Source of the DNA: SZAS-103 sp038216155
GTDB taxonomy: Bacteria; Pseudomonadota; Gammaproteobacteria; Xanthomonadales; Xanthomonadaceae
Direction of reading: 5' to 3'
Length of the DNA stretch: 64,000 nucleotides
NCBI GenBank assembly: GCA_038216155.1
Contig: JBBQQH010000008.1
Span: forward strand, 3,218 to 67,217
Shown here: piece after piece, positions 7,595-16,632 of the stretch
How positions within the stretch are numbered: position 1 is the stretch's first letter
Layout: every line of letters starts with the position of its first letter
Notes under the pieces: generated by a model
Database searches by the model: none
Seen by the model: only the letters and a program-made list of their open reading frames with translations
What the model was told of the DNA's origin: nothing
Translations under genes and position numbers: made by a program

Positions 7595-9448
7595 CTAGTG
7601 CTGTCCGCTGGTCGACGCAGCAGCCGGTGTATTTGGCGCCGTCCACAATACCGCCTCCGGTTTGCCGCCCAGCATCTGCGCGCGCACCAGCGGAATTGGC
7701 GGACCACCGTAAGACAGGAACTGATCGTGGAATGCTTTCCACGCGCTGCGTCCACCGTGCGTTTTTGTCCAGTCCTCGCGCAACTGCATGATCATCAACT
7801 TGCCCAGCGTGTAGTTGAGGTAGGCAGGATCGTAGGTGCCCCGAGCGGCCTGCTGGCGGGCATTGCCCGGATCCTGAAATGCTTTCTCGCGAAACATCGT
7901 GTCCGACTCGGACATGGTCATGCTGCCAGTGTGCATTCCAATGGCGGAGACGAATCGCACGTTCCGCAGCAAAGCTTCGGTAAGTTGGCCGATATGGATT
8001 TCCGGCGTTGCTCCGTCCACACCTGCATCGAACATCATCTCTTCGCAGTAATGCGCCCAGCCTTCGGCGTAGGCGTAACCGACGAACTGCCGGCCGAAAA
8101 TCCAGTCGGACCGATTCGCGTGCAGAAACTGCACGAAGTGACCGGGAAACACTTCGTGCGATGAGGTGAACAGCAATACGTCCTTGCCTGGAACGTAGGC
8201 GTCGCGTTCGGCCTTCGGCCAGGTCGGATCGGGTGGCGCGATGTAATACGTCGACGGCAATCCCTTCTCATACGGCCCAGGAATTTCGATGTAGGCAAAG
8301 TTCCAGCGATTGAACGGTGGCGCTTCGGCGACCAGCGCCTGCTCGGTGCCGGGGATCGTCACCAGATCCTTGTCGATCACGAACTTGCGCAACTCGGTGA
8401 GTTGCTTGCGCGCGCCTTCCACTGCGCCACCGACTGGTTTGTCGGCGTTGACCTTGTCCACGCATTTGTTCAGCGACTGGTTCGGCAAGTACGCATCGCA
8501 AGCGGACTTGAGTGCGGCAAGATTGCGCGCCAAATCGGCTTCGCCGGCGGCCTTCAGCTGGTCGAGTGGAATATCGACGCGTTCGGTCGCGTGCAGCATC
8601 TTGCTGAATTTCTCCGCGCCCAGCGCGAAATCCTGGGTGGCGCTGGGCTTGAGCGTTTTCATCCAGTCGGCCAACCCTCGGATCGATTCGACCGCTTTGG
8701 CATTCGACGCGGTGAAGCGCGACTGCAAGTCCTTGTCGTCGACCGCTGCAAATATCTTGGGCACGTCCGACTTGAGGAAATCGGCAAGGCCGCCGAACAC
8801 GCCGATACCGTAGTCGATATAGCTGGTCGGCAGCGGCGCCTTGAGATTGGCACGGATCTGCGCGACGGCGACGGGCAGGTTTTCCTCGTAGGCCACGAAC
8901 GCCGCCATGCGTTGCGGCAGCGGCGCGTATTCGCGGGTGAGATAAATGCTGGGTGAGAGCGCGCCGGCGTAGAACGCGGGGTTCTTCTGTACGAAGCCGG
9001 AGTCCTCCAGCCAGAACAACTGTCCGTCGATTACCGCCAACACGTATTCACGCTGGAAACGTTGGTTGGCATCCAGCGAATTATCGCCGAACGCTGCAAT
9101 CGCGTCGCGCTGGGCGTGCAGCCAGGCAATGTCATCGCCAATGGCCGAAGCGCTCCAGTCCGGCAGTTTGCCGTCGAACTCGTGCTTGCCGGCGTTGATC
9201 GCGGCATCGGGATTGCGCTGGAAGTATCCGGCGAGATACGCGTCGACTGCCGGTTGCCATTTTGCATTGGGCTGGGTGGTCGCCGCCGCGCTGGCGTCCG
9301 TCGCCGTCGCTGTCGTTTGCGGCTTCGATTGCGCGGTCGTACCGCCCATGCGGTCGCAGCCATTCATGCCGAGGCAGGCAGCCAGAGCAAGTGCACAGGC
9401 GAGCGCGAGGGGATGCAGTGTCGGGCGGCGATTGCTTGGATTACGCAT
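7595..9448 (-). CDS. DUF885 family lipoprotein, probable zinc peptidase
   Basis: The 617-residue product begins at the ATG at 9448, with GGAG eight bases upstream. A signal peptide ends in a lipobox (ACALALAAC), so the protein is probably a lipoprotein anchored in the periplasm. The C-terminal part has the family metal-binding signature SSHEVFPGHFVQFLH, followed by AYAEGWAHYCEEMMFDAG, which supplies the additional acidic ligands, and then the QAARGTYDPAYLNYTLGKL segment. These residues are complete, so it should be active. It sits between pxpC and the small gene before pxpA, which suggests, without proving, that it releases peptides that feed the pyroglutamate module. Confidence 0.88.
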   Translation of the reverse strand: MRNPSNRRPTLHPLALACALALAACLGMNGCDRMGGTTAQSKPQTTATATDASAAATTQPNAKWQPAVDAYLAGYFQRNPDAAINAGKHEFDGKLPDWSASAIGDDIAWLHAQRDAIAAFGDNSLDANQRFQREYVLAVIDGQLFWLEDSGFVQKNPAFYAGALSPSIYLTREYAPLPQRMAAFVAYEENLPVAVAQIRANLKAPLPTSYIDYGIGVFGGLADFLKSDVPKIFAAVDDKDLQSRFTASNAKAVESIRGLADWMKTLKPSATQDFALGAEKFSKMLHATERVDIPLDQLKAAGEADLARNLAALKSACDAYLPNQSLNKCVDKVNADKPVGGAVEGARKQLTELRKFVIDKDLVTIPGTEQALVAEAPPFNRWNFAYIEIPGPYEKGLPSTYYIAPPDPTWPKAERDAYVPGKDVLLFTSSHEVFPGHFVQFLHANRSDWIFGRQFVGYAYAEGWAHYCEEMMFDAGVDGATPEIHIGQLTEALLRNVRFVSAIGMHTGSMTMSESDTMFREKAFQDPGNARQQAARGTYDPAYLNYTLGKLMIMQLREDWTKTHGGRSAWKAFHDQFLSYGGPPIPLVRAQMLGGKPEAVLWTAPNTPAAASTSGQH

Positions 9449-9661
9449 GGGTGATCTCCGGCAAGGAAGGGCGCGCGCCGATGCAGCGGCGATGTAGCGA
9501 CAGACTGGCAGCGTAGGCAATCGCGGGCAGCGTCGCAATGGCAGGTCATCGTGACTGCTTTAATGGCCGTCGCGGGCGCGTTCACATTTGACTCGATGAG
9601 TCACTTCAAACAACTCGACCGGTGGCGCTGAAACGCATTGCGATGAAACGCAAATAGGATG

Positions 9662-10654
9662 TCAGCAGGGTCGCTGTCGTTCACCACCCATCCGCGCCTG
9701 GATCGCCAGCGCGATCCGCGCCAGACGCGCCCGTTGCGCAAGGTGCGCGCGCTGCGCCGCTGCGCGATCAATCGGTTCGAAGTGCAGCGCATCGCTCGGT
9801 CGCAACTGCGCCAGGCGTGGCAAGTCGCTGGCGATCACATGACCGATGCAGGGATAGCCACCGTGGGTTTGCGCATCGGCCAGCAACACGATGGGCTGGC
9901 CGTCGGGCGGCAGTTGCACAGTGCCAGGCACCACCGGTTCGGAAATGCGCTGTTTTGCGCGTGCCTGGCTGGCAGCATCCAGCACCAGTGCAGCGCCTTG
10001 CAGCCGCAACCCTTGCCGATCGCTGTGTGCCGATACCAACCAGTGTTGTCGACTGAGGGCATCCACGGGCGCGGTGCTGTCGCTGCCAGGTAACACGCGG
10101 GCAATTGCAGGCAAATTGAAATCGAGCTCGGGCGTTGAATCGACCCACCAGTTGGTGATCGGCCCGCCAGTGGATGGAACCTTTGAAGTTGATCCCAGCG
10201 CCAAGTGATCGCCAGCACGCAACGCGCGCCCCTGATGCCCGCCGAAGCCGCCGCGCAGATCGGTCGATGCGCTGCCGAGCACCTCTGGCACCTGCAATCC
10301 GCCGTCCACCGCCATCACGCCGCGTGCGCCGCGTCGGCAGCGGCCAATGACCAGTTCGCTGCCGGCAGGGCAATCGATCGGTCGCCATTGCGCAATCGCG
10401 CGACCATCGAGCTGCGCATCAAATTCGGCGCCACACAATGCGATGCGCGTCGCGCGCGCAAAACGCAGGCGTGGCCCGGTGAGAGTGAATTCCAGCACCG
10501 GCGCATCGGCGCGATTGCCGACCAGCCAATTCGCAATCCGCATCGAATAACAATCCAGCGCGCCCGAGGTTCCGACGCCCAGATGCCGGAAGCCGTGGCG
10601 TCCGGCATCCTGCACGGTGCTCAGCAGTCCGCCTGCGAGAATTTCGATGCTCAT
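9662..10654 (-). CDS. pxpC: 5-oxoprolinase subunit C (biotin-dependent carboxyltransferase/KipA family)
   Basis: The 330-residue product starts MSIEILAGGLLSTVQDAGRH and continues with the GVGTSGALDCYSMRIANWL segment typical of the KipA/PxpC family. The ADAQTHGGYPCIGHVIASDL motif lies in the C-terminal half. It forms the ATP-dependent 5-oxoprolinase with PxpB and PxpA. Its ATG overlaps the pxpB stop (ATGA), so the two are translationally coupled. The 3' neighbour on the same strand is the DUF885 lipoprotein gene, after a gap of about 210 bases. Confidence 0.94.
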   Translation of the reverse strand: MSIEILAGGLLSTVQDAGRHGFRHLGVGTSGALDCYSMRIANWLVGNRADAPVLEFTLTGPRLRFARATRIALCGAEFDAQLDGRAIAQWRPIDCPAGSELVIGRCRRGARGVMAVDGGLQVPEVLGSASTDLRGGFGGHQGRALRAGDHLALGSTSKVPSTGGPITNWWVDSTPELDFNLPAIARVLPGSDSTAPVDALSRQHWLVSAHSDRQGLRLQGAALVLDAASQARAKQRISEPVVPGTVQLPPDGQPIVLLADAQTHGGYPCIGHVIASDLPRLAQLRPSDALHFEPIDRAAAQRAHLAQRARLARIALAIQARMGGERQRPC

Positions 10655-11370
10655 CCGGCGGCGCCATCGTGTGCGTCGATCGCGACAAAGCGCAAGCGAT
10701 CACCGGGACGCAGTAGCGTCGGTGCGCTGCCATTGGCCGGATCGAACAGCAGCGTATCGGTGCGGCCAATCAACTGCCAGCCACCCGGACCTTCGCGCGG
10801 ATAGATGCCGCTTTGCAAGCCGCCGATGGCGATGCTGCCGGCAGGGACATGCGTGCGCGGCGTGGCTTTGCGCGGCATCGCCAGCGAGGGGTCAAGGCCG
10901 AGCAGATAGGGAAATCCCGGCGCGAAACCGATCATCGCCACGCTGTAGTCGGCGGTGGTGTGACGCGCGATCACATCTTGCAGCGTGAGTCCGGCATGCG
11001 CGGCAACGGCATCCAAATCGGGACCGAATTCGCCGCCGTAACGCACTGGAATTGCAATCACACGAGCGGCATCCGTCGTCGGCGTGTCGATTGATACCGC
11101 CAACATCGTCTGCACCCATTGGCTGGCGACTTCCAGCGGATCGTGGTCGATGGTCGTGCCGGCCATTGAGGCGGGCACGATGCGGTCCACGTCCACATGC
11201 AAGGCGAGACTGGCGTAGGCCGGCACAATATCCAGCAACCAGTCGGGACGAACTTCCTGCAACATCGCTGCCAGTGCGTGCACGTCGCGATTGCATTGAA
11301 CGTCGATTTGATCGCCCAGTCGCAGCAGCAAGACGCGATCGCCGAGTTGGCAAATCACCGGTGTATTCAC
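10651..11370 (-). CDS. pxpB: 5-oxoprolinase subunit B (KipI family)
   Basis: The product contains the KipI/PxpB elements: PVICQLGDRVLLLRLGDQID at the N-terminus, PAYASLALHVDVD, IPVRYGGEFGPDLDAVAAHA in the middle and FAPGFPYLLGLDPSLAMPRK. It ends with GGWQLIGRTDTLLFDP and acts with PxpC and PxpA. The start is uncertain. The GTG at 11370 gives 239 residues with the usual family N-terminus, while an ATG at 11466 would add 32 residues of no family character and overlap the HIT gene by 50 bases. I prefer the GTG, although no good ribosome binding site precedes it. Confidence 0.9.
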   Translation of the reverse strand: MNTPVICQLGDRVLLLRLGDQIDVQCNRDVHALAAMLQEVRPDWLLDIVPAYASLALHVDVDRIVPASMAGTTIDHDPLEVASQWVQTMLAVSIDTPTTDAARVIAIPVRYGGEFGPDLDAVAAHAGLTLQDVIARHTTADYSVAMIGFAPGFPYLLGLDPSLAMPRKATPRTHVPAGSIAIGGLQSGIYPREGPGGWQLIGRTDTLLFDPANGSAPTLLRPGDRLRFVAIDAHDGAAG

Positions 11371-11416
11371 TGCGGCGTTGACGCGTACGAAATCGGGCTG
11401 CGACGGTGCGCAGACT

Positions 11417-11830
11417 TCATGTCTGCAGCGCTCGCTGCAACTGGCGAATGCGCTCGACCAACGCATCGAGTGAATACGCGCGCGCGGCTGCCATGCCCCA
11501 CACCGGTCGCGGCCATGCAGGATCGTCGGTGCGCCTGGCGATCACATGCACGTGCAGTTGCTGCACCATGTTGCCAATTGCGGCGACGTTCAATTTGTGT
11601 GGGCGAAACACCGATTGCAGCATGCGACTGGTGCGCGCGATCTCGTCCATTAGTGCCGCCTGTTGCGCAACATCCAGATCGATCAATTCGCTGGCCTCGG
11701 CCACGCGAGGAACCAGGATCAACCAAGGGTAGTTGGCATCGTCCATCAGTCGCAATTCCGACAGCGGCCATGAAGCAACCGGATGGGTATCGGCAGCGAG
11801 TTGCGGATCGAGCTGGAATTGTGTGTGCAT
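11417..11830 (-). CDS. HIT (histidine triad) domain protein
   Basis: The 137-residue protein has the HIT hydrolase fold signature QQLHVHVIARRTDDPAWPRP. The first of the usual triad histidines is Gln here, as in the proteobacterial subgroup that shares the WPRPVWG continuation. The N-terminal ANYPWLILVPR strand, helix and VFRPHKLNVAAIGNMV strand fit the fold. HIT proteins hydrolyse nucleotidyl phosphate bonds, often dinucleoside polyphosphates; the precise substrate is unknown. It lies immediately upstream of pxpB on the same strand. Confidence 0.88.
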   Translation of the reverse strand: MHTQFQLDPQLAADTHPVASWPLSELRLMDDANYPWLILVPRVAEASELIDLDVAQQAALMDEIARTSRMLQSVFRPHKLNVAAIGNMVQQLHVHVIARRTDDPAWPRPVWGMAAARAYSLDALVERIRQLQRALQT

Positions 11831-11860
11831 GGCGCGACCTCCCGACAGGCCGAAGCGGCC

Positions 11861-12517
11861 TTAAATCAAAGTACGTTCTAAAAACCCGAATGTAATCGCG
11901 AGCGCCTGCTCCGCACTCTGCGCGTCATAGTCCTTGCGCACCTCGCAATTGAAACCGTGACCCGCCGGCCAGACGTGGAACTCCGCTTGTGGCTGGGCGA
12001 GACGATGGCGTTCGATATCGTCGGCGCTAATCGAGCGGTCGCGTTCACCGAAATGAAACAGCATCGGCGCCTTGCACGGCTCATCCAGGAACGGCACCGT
12101 GCGTGCGCCGTAATAACTGACTGCGGGCAAGCCCAGTCGTGTGTTGGCAAGAAACGCGACGCTGCCACCCCAGCAGTAGCCGATGCACGCGGTGGCGAGT
12201 GAGTGCAACGCCTGCGCTGCAGCAGCGACGCCATCCAGCGCATGCTCCAGGCCGACTTGCTGCGCGAGATTCTTGCCGCGTGCAACGCCCGCTTCGTCGT
12301 ACTCAAGTTCAACATCGCGTTCGATGAAATCAAATAGCGCCGGCGCAATGGTCGCGTAACCGAGGCTGGCGAAGCGATCGACGACAGTTCGGATATGCGC
12401 GTTGATGCCGAAGATTTCCTGCACCACCAAGATGCCGCCACGCACCGGTCCGTTCGGATCGGCACGCCAGCCGCCGATGACACCGTGCGGTGTATCGAGT
12501 TTCACCGTCTTGCCCAT
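11861..12517 (-). CDS. Dienelactone hydrolase family protein
   Basis: The 218-residue alpha/beta hydrolase starts at the ATG at 12517 with GAAAGG upstream; the frame is open further but without similarity. The catalytic triad of the family is visible: Cys in ACIGYCWGGSVAF (nucleophile elbow GYCWGG), Asp in FGERDRSISADDI and His in VWPAGHGFNCEVR. EIFGINAHIRTVVDRFASLG is the characteristic early segment. Substrates of such proteins are lactones or esters. With no catabolic neighbours, a specific pathway cannot be named. Confidence 0.92.
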   Translation of the reverse strand: MGKTVKLDTPHGVIGGWRADPNGPVRGGILVVQEIFGINAHIRTVVDRFASLGYATIAPALFDFIERDVELEYDEAGVARGKNLAQQVGLEHALDGVAAAAQALHSLATACIGYCWGGSVAFLANTRLGLPAVSYYGARTVPFLDEPCKAPMLFHFGERDRSISADDIERHRLAQPQAEFHVWPAGHGFNCEVRKDYDAQSAEQALAITFGFLERTLI

Positions 12518-12671
12518 TGCGCATCCTTTCGTCCCGCAAACCATTGCAACGATGCCTGAATTCAACGCCTCGATCGTCTCAACTGCAAGCATTCGCGCTT
12601 TATCATGCTCAGATCGCAGCCGAAGGAAGCCTGCGGTCCACTGCGTCGAGCCTGCATAGGAGCATAGGGAA

Positions 12672-13142
12672 ATGGATAAAAAACCATGGTTTTCGCGCGT
12701 CGCCAAGGCGGCATCGATTTTCACCGGGCGACCGTTGGCGTTCATGTTTGCTGCCGGCGTCGTGATTGTGTGGTTGGTCACTGGGCCTATCTTCAAGTAC
12801 AGCAATACTTGGCAGCTGGTCATTAACACTGGCACCACCATCATCACCTTTCTGATGGTGTTCCTGATCCAGAACTCGCAGAACCGGGATACTGCGGCGA
12901 TCCAGATCAAGCTCGACGAGTTGATCCGCTCCACCAAGGGCGCCCATAACGCCTTGCTCGACCTGGAAGAATTGGAAGAGGACGAGCTCGAAGCATTTCG
13001 CAAGAACTATTGGGTACTCGCCGGCAAGGCGCGTGACAGCATGGATCAGGAAACCGAACGCGGCTCGCCTGAGGTCGACCTGAAAAATTCGCATTCGTTC
13101 GAGAACGGAAATGCGGAAAAGCAAAAAATCGGCGATGGCTGA
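12672..13142 (+). CDS. Low-affinity iron permease family membrane protein
   Basis: The 156-residue protein has two central membrane segments (GRPLAFMFAAGVVIVWLVTG and LVINTGTTIITFLMVFLIQN). The signature MVFLIQNSQNRDTAAIQIKL follows, then an acidic EELEEDELEAF tail. This is the layout of the bacterial members of the Pfam low-affinity iron permease family. Iron transport was defined for fungal relatives; for the short bacterial forms the role is not established. It is transcribed divergently from the dienelactone hydrolase gene with about 155 bases between them. Confidence 0.85.
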   Translation: MDKKPWFSRVAKAASIFTGRPLAFMFAAGVVIVWLVTGPIFKYSNTWQLVINTGTTIITFLMVFLIQNSQNRDTAAIQIKLDELIRSTKGAHNALLDLEELEEDELEAFRKNYWVLAGKARDSMDQETERGSPEVDLKNSHSFENGNAEKQKIGDG

Positions 13143-13389
13143 TGCGCCGATCAGATTGCTCTCAGCGCAGTCATGAAAACGAAGCAATCGAGCGCGCGTC
13201 GCAGCCTGGCAGTCGACCTCCCAGCAACCGATTGAGTGATGCGTGCAGCTTTGCCTGCGTGCTGCCGTACCTGATCGAGGATTGGCTCAAGCTTGGGTTC
13301 TCACGCGATCCTATGCAGCGCGTGTTAGCGATGCATAGGCGCTGGTTCGAGTTTTTCGATCTGGATCGCGGATGTCCGCAACGGTTGCC

Positions 13390-13893
13390 CTATTCCCAGT
13401 AATCGATCTGGAGGATGCCGCAGGTAATCTGGCCGTCCGGCAGCGCCACCTCGACCGCATCACCGACGTGCTTCTTCAGTACGGCGCGCGCCAGTGGCGA
13501 ATCGATGCTGATCAGGCCCGCGGGGGCGTCGGTTTCATCCGGACCGACGATGCGATATCGCATGGTCTTGCCGGTCGCGATGTCCTCCAATCCGATCGAT
13601 GCACCGAACCATATGGCGCTTCGGTCGCTGGGTGCCTGCTCGACAATTTTCAGCGCCGGGAGGCGCTTGCTCAGGTAGCGCACACGGCGATCAATTTCAC
13701 CTAATTGCTTCTTGCGATAGTGGTACTCGGCATTCTCCGAACGATCGCCTTCGGCAGCTGCCGCCGCAAGCGCGGTCACCACTTCGGGTCGCTTGCGCTT
13801 CCATAATTCATCCAGCTCGGCACGCAGGCACTCGAACCCTGCTCGGGTGATGATCGCGGTCGATTGCGGTGGAGGCGGGCGCCAGCGGGACAT
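13390..13893 (-). CDS. greB: Transcription elongation factor GreB
   Basis: The 167-residue product has the N-terminal coiled-coil of Gre factors, including ITRAGFECLRAELDELWKRK and AAAEGDRSENAEYHYRKKQL with the acidic tip (Asp, Glu) that enters the RNA polymerase secondary channel. LGEIDRRVRYLSKRL then leads to the C-terminal FKBP-like domain with SPLARAVLKKHVGDAVEV. GreB stimulates cleavage of backtracked RNA. Its length and the KRKRPEV segment favour GreB over GreA. Confidence 0.93.
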   Translation of the reverse strand: MSRWRPPPPQSTAIITRAGFECLRAELDELWKRKRPEVVTALAAAAAEGDRSENAEYHYRKKQLGEIDRRVRYLSKRLPALKIVEQAPSDRSAIWFGASIGLEDIATGKTMRYRIVGPDETDAPAGLISIDSPLARAVLKKHVGDAVEVALPDGQITCGILQIDYWE

Positions 13894-14019
13894 GGACGCA
13901 ATAATACGACCGGCTTGCCGATGTCAGGAATTCGCCAGCCGCGACTGCCTGCGCCGCCCGATTGCGTATCCCTACGATGGAATCGTCGTCATGCGGCCGG
14001 CATAGCTCGCGGGGATGTG

Positions 14020-14574
14020 ATGATCGTTTATGGCTTGGTGGTGCTGATTGTGGCGCTGATGGTGTTGGCGATCTGGACGTTCAACCGTCTGGTGCGCCTG
14101 CGAAATCAGTCGCGCACCGCATGGGCCGATATCGACGTGCAACTCACGCGTCGTCACGACCTGATCCCGATGCTTGTGGAGTCGGTGAAGGCGTACGCGG
14201 GGCATGAAAAAGCGTTGCTGGAAAACGTCACTGCGTTGCGCACGCAAGCGATGCAATTGAGCAGCCCGCAACAACTCGGTAACGTCGAAGCCAGCCTCGA
14301 ACAGGGTATCGCCCGCTTGCTGTTGCTGCAGGAAGCGTATCCGGACTTGAAGGCAAACCAGAATTTTTTGCAGTTGCAGGCAAGCTTGGTCGAGATTGAG
14401 GATCATCTGCAATATGCGCGGCGCTTCTACAACGGCGCGGTGCGCGACCTCAATGATGGGATTCAGCGCATTCCGGATGCGTTGATTGCGAATGCATTCG
14501 ACTTCAAACAGGCCGAATTCTTCCATGCCGACAAGGACGCGCAAGCAGCGCCGGTCGTTAAAGAGCTGGCATAA
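14020..14574 (+). CDS. lemA: LemA family protein
   Basis: The 184-residue protein starts with a membrane helix (MIVYGLVVLIVALMVLAIWT). The LemA core follows: NRLVRLRNQSRTAWADIDVQ, LTRRHDLIPMLVESVKAY and the C-terminal RRFYNGAVRDLNDGIQRIPD. LemA proteins are helical, membrane-anchored proteins of unknown exact role, commonly encoded just upstream of a DUF2207 protein, as here (17-base gap). The ATG at 14020 is taken because the longer upstream frame has no family similarity. Confidence 0.93.
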   Translation: MIVYGLVVLIVALMVLAIWTFNRLVRLRNQSRTAWADIDVQLTRRHDLIPMLVESVKAYAGHEKALLENVTALRTQAMQLSSPQQLGNVEASLEQGIARLLLLQEAYPDLKANQNFLQLQASLVEIEDHLQYARRFYNGAVRDLNDGIQRIPDALIANAFDFKQAEFFHADKDAQAAPVVKELA

Positions 14575-14591
14575 ACGTCGCGTGCGTCACG

Positions 14592-16248
14592 ATGAAGACA
14601 CTGGCGTTGCTCGGTCTCGCGTTGCTGGGTCTGGCGCAGGCGCAGGCGGACGAACGCATTCTCGATTTCCACAGCGAGATCGTGGTGGGAGCCGACGGCG
14701 CCATCGACGTCACCGAAACCTATAAGGTGCGTGCGGAAGGGAACGAGATTCGCCACGGCACCTATCGCGACTTTCCGATGCGCTACAAGGATCGTTTCGG
14801 CAATGCGGTGGTCGTGGATTTCACGCTGTTGGACACGTTGCGTGACGGCAACGCCGAAGCCTCGCGCAAGGCGGGCAAAAGCAACGGCGCACGCATCTAT
14901 CTGGGCGACAAGGACACGCTGGTCGACCCGGGCATTCATACCTGGTCGCTGCACTCAATGGGCGTTTCCGATCGACCACGCCAGCGTGCATGTGACCCTG
15001 CCAAGTGCGGTGCCAGCAGAGCAATTGAAGGCGTACGCGCTTACCGGCGCGCAGGGCGATAGAGGGACTGACTGGAAAGCACAGGTGGACGGACCAGGTC
15101 ATGCCGGCTGGGCGACGACTTCGGTGTTGCCGCCAGAGACCGGCATGACCATCGTGATGGAATTCCCCAAAGGCATCGTGACCGCGCCATCGAAGGCGCA
15201 GCGGTTGCATTGGTTGCTGGCCGACAACTCCGCATTGCTGATCGGCCTGATCGGACTGGTCGCACTGTGGATCTATTACATGCAAGCGTGGCGGCGCTCT
15301 GGTCGCGATCCCTCCGCGGGCACCATCATTGCGCAATACGATCCGCCGGCCGGATTTTCGCCGGCTGAACTGCGTTACCTGCGACGCATGGGTTACGACA
15401 ATCGCTGCCTGTCTTCCGACATCGTGGCGATGGGCGTTGCTGGTTTTGTGGTGATCAACCGTGACAAACATTTGCTGTCGGAAGCATGGTCGTTGATGCG
15501 TCCGGAGCAGGCGCGTGGATTGCCTGACGAGCCGGCACAGCGCGTGCTGTTGCAGGGTCTGCTGCCATCGCCCGGCGACGTGCTCGAATTGAAGGACAGC
15601 AACGCCGACGTGATCGGTCCGGCGCGCTCTGCGCACCAGGCAGCGCTCAAGGCAGAAATGCACAAGCGCTACTTCGTCACCAACGGCAGCACCGTCGGCA
15701 TCGGATTTGGATTGACCGTGCTCACCGGACTGCTGGTGTTCGGGCTAGGCGCGCATGGCGGCTTACCGCTGGGTATCGCGCTGTTGGTGTTGATGATCGT
15801 CACCAATATCCTGTTTGCGTACCTGATGAAGGCGCCGACCGCGGCAGGACGCAAGCTGATGGATCAGGCCGAGGGCTTGAAGCTGTATCTGGGCGTTGCC
15901 GATCGCGATGAACTGCGCGGATTGAAGTTGCCGGAGGCCGCTGGACACGCGCAGCCGAAACTCGATGCCGATCGCTTCCAGCTCCTGTTGCCGTATGCCT
16001 TGGCGCTGGGCGTGGAAGAAGCCTGGACGAAAAAATTCACCAGTGCGGTGGGCGAAGCGGCTGCCGAACGCGCAGCGCAGTCGGCGGCTTGGTATAGCGG
16101 AGGCAACACGGGTGCGTTGAATTTCGCAAGCATGAGTCAGTCCATCGGCAGCAGTTTCAACAGCGCGATTGCCTCGTCGGCGACGCCGCCTGGCAGCATC
16201 TCGGGCGGAGCGGGATCGTCGGGCGGTGGCGGTGGCGGCGGGTGGTGA
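14592..16248 (+). pseudogene. DUF2207 membrane protein, disrupted by a deletion/frameshift
   Basis: The gene starts well, with a signal peptide (MKTLALLGLALLGLAQAQAD) and the DUF2207 N-domain (RHGTYRDFPMRYKDRFGNAV), and reads in frame to IHTWSLH near 14955. The rest of the protein, beginning WAFPIDHASVHVTLPSAVPA, lies in the +1 frame. It runs to 16248 with two membrane regions and a Gly-rich tail (SGGAGSSGGGGGGGW). In intact family members about 20-25 residues, including a tryptophan-containing YWNxTGNGW segment, separate the two pieces. I therefore infer loss of some 70 bases, not a multiple of three, near 14955-14965. The protein cannot be made full-length from this sequence. Confidence 0.8.
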
Positions 16249-16523
16249 TTGGGCAGTGAATCGATGAACTAACGGCCGCGTTCCAGGTTCAACACGAACA
16301 GCATTTGCTCCCTCTCTTGCGCAAAGGGCAGGGAGGGGTGTTTTTTCTCGGTTCGGTAGGCGGGTTCCCGGGAGGCGGCGCTGTGGTTCGAGCAGCAATT
16401 GCGCATTCATGTGCTAAGCGGCACTCGATCATCCCCGGGCAGCGGCCGCTCTTACGCATCCTTGCGTTCGCGGCACTCGTCCATCCTTGGACAGCGCAGC
16501 TCAACGCATGCGGTTGAGTTCTG

Positions 16524-16553
16524 TGGTTCGACGGGCTCACCACGAACGGTTGA
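16524..16553 (+). repeat. Dispersed repeat R1
   Basis: The sequence TGGTTCGACGGGCTCACCAC followed by GAACGGTTGA matches the R1 core. A second copy begins 38 bases later, making a two-unit array between convergent genes. Confidence 0.9.
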
Positions 16554-16561
16554 GAGTGTTT

Positions 16562-16591
16562 TAGTTCGACAGGCTCATCACGAACGGTTGA
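16562..16591 (+). repeat. Dispersed repeat R1, slightly diverged copy
   Basis: The sequence TAGTTCGACAGGCTCATCAC followed by GAACGGTTGA differs from the preceding copy at four positions over 30 bases and has the same orientation. Confidence 0.88.
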
Positions 16592-16632
16592 AAAAGGTTG
16601 CAGTTCGCTAGTCGACTTTGCGAATCAGGATT

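Larger units (their letters stand above)
16249..16632. other. Intergenic stretch with two R1 repeats
   Basis: These 384 bases contain no supported gene. They hold low-complexity CTCCCTC/GGGAGGGG stretches near 16308-16340 and two dispersed R1 repeats near the right end. The neighbouring genes converge on this stretch. Confidence 0.7.

Noticed and set aside
13142..13402. Possible 86-codon gene between the iron-permease-family gene and greB
   Set aside because: It lacks a ribosome binding site, overlaps the greB 3' end and has no family-like segment, so I treat the gap as non-coding.
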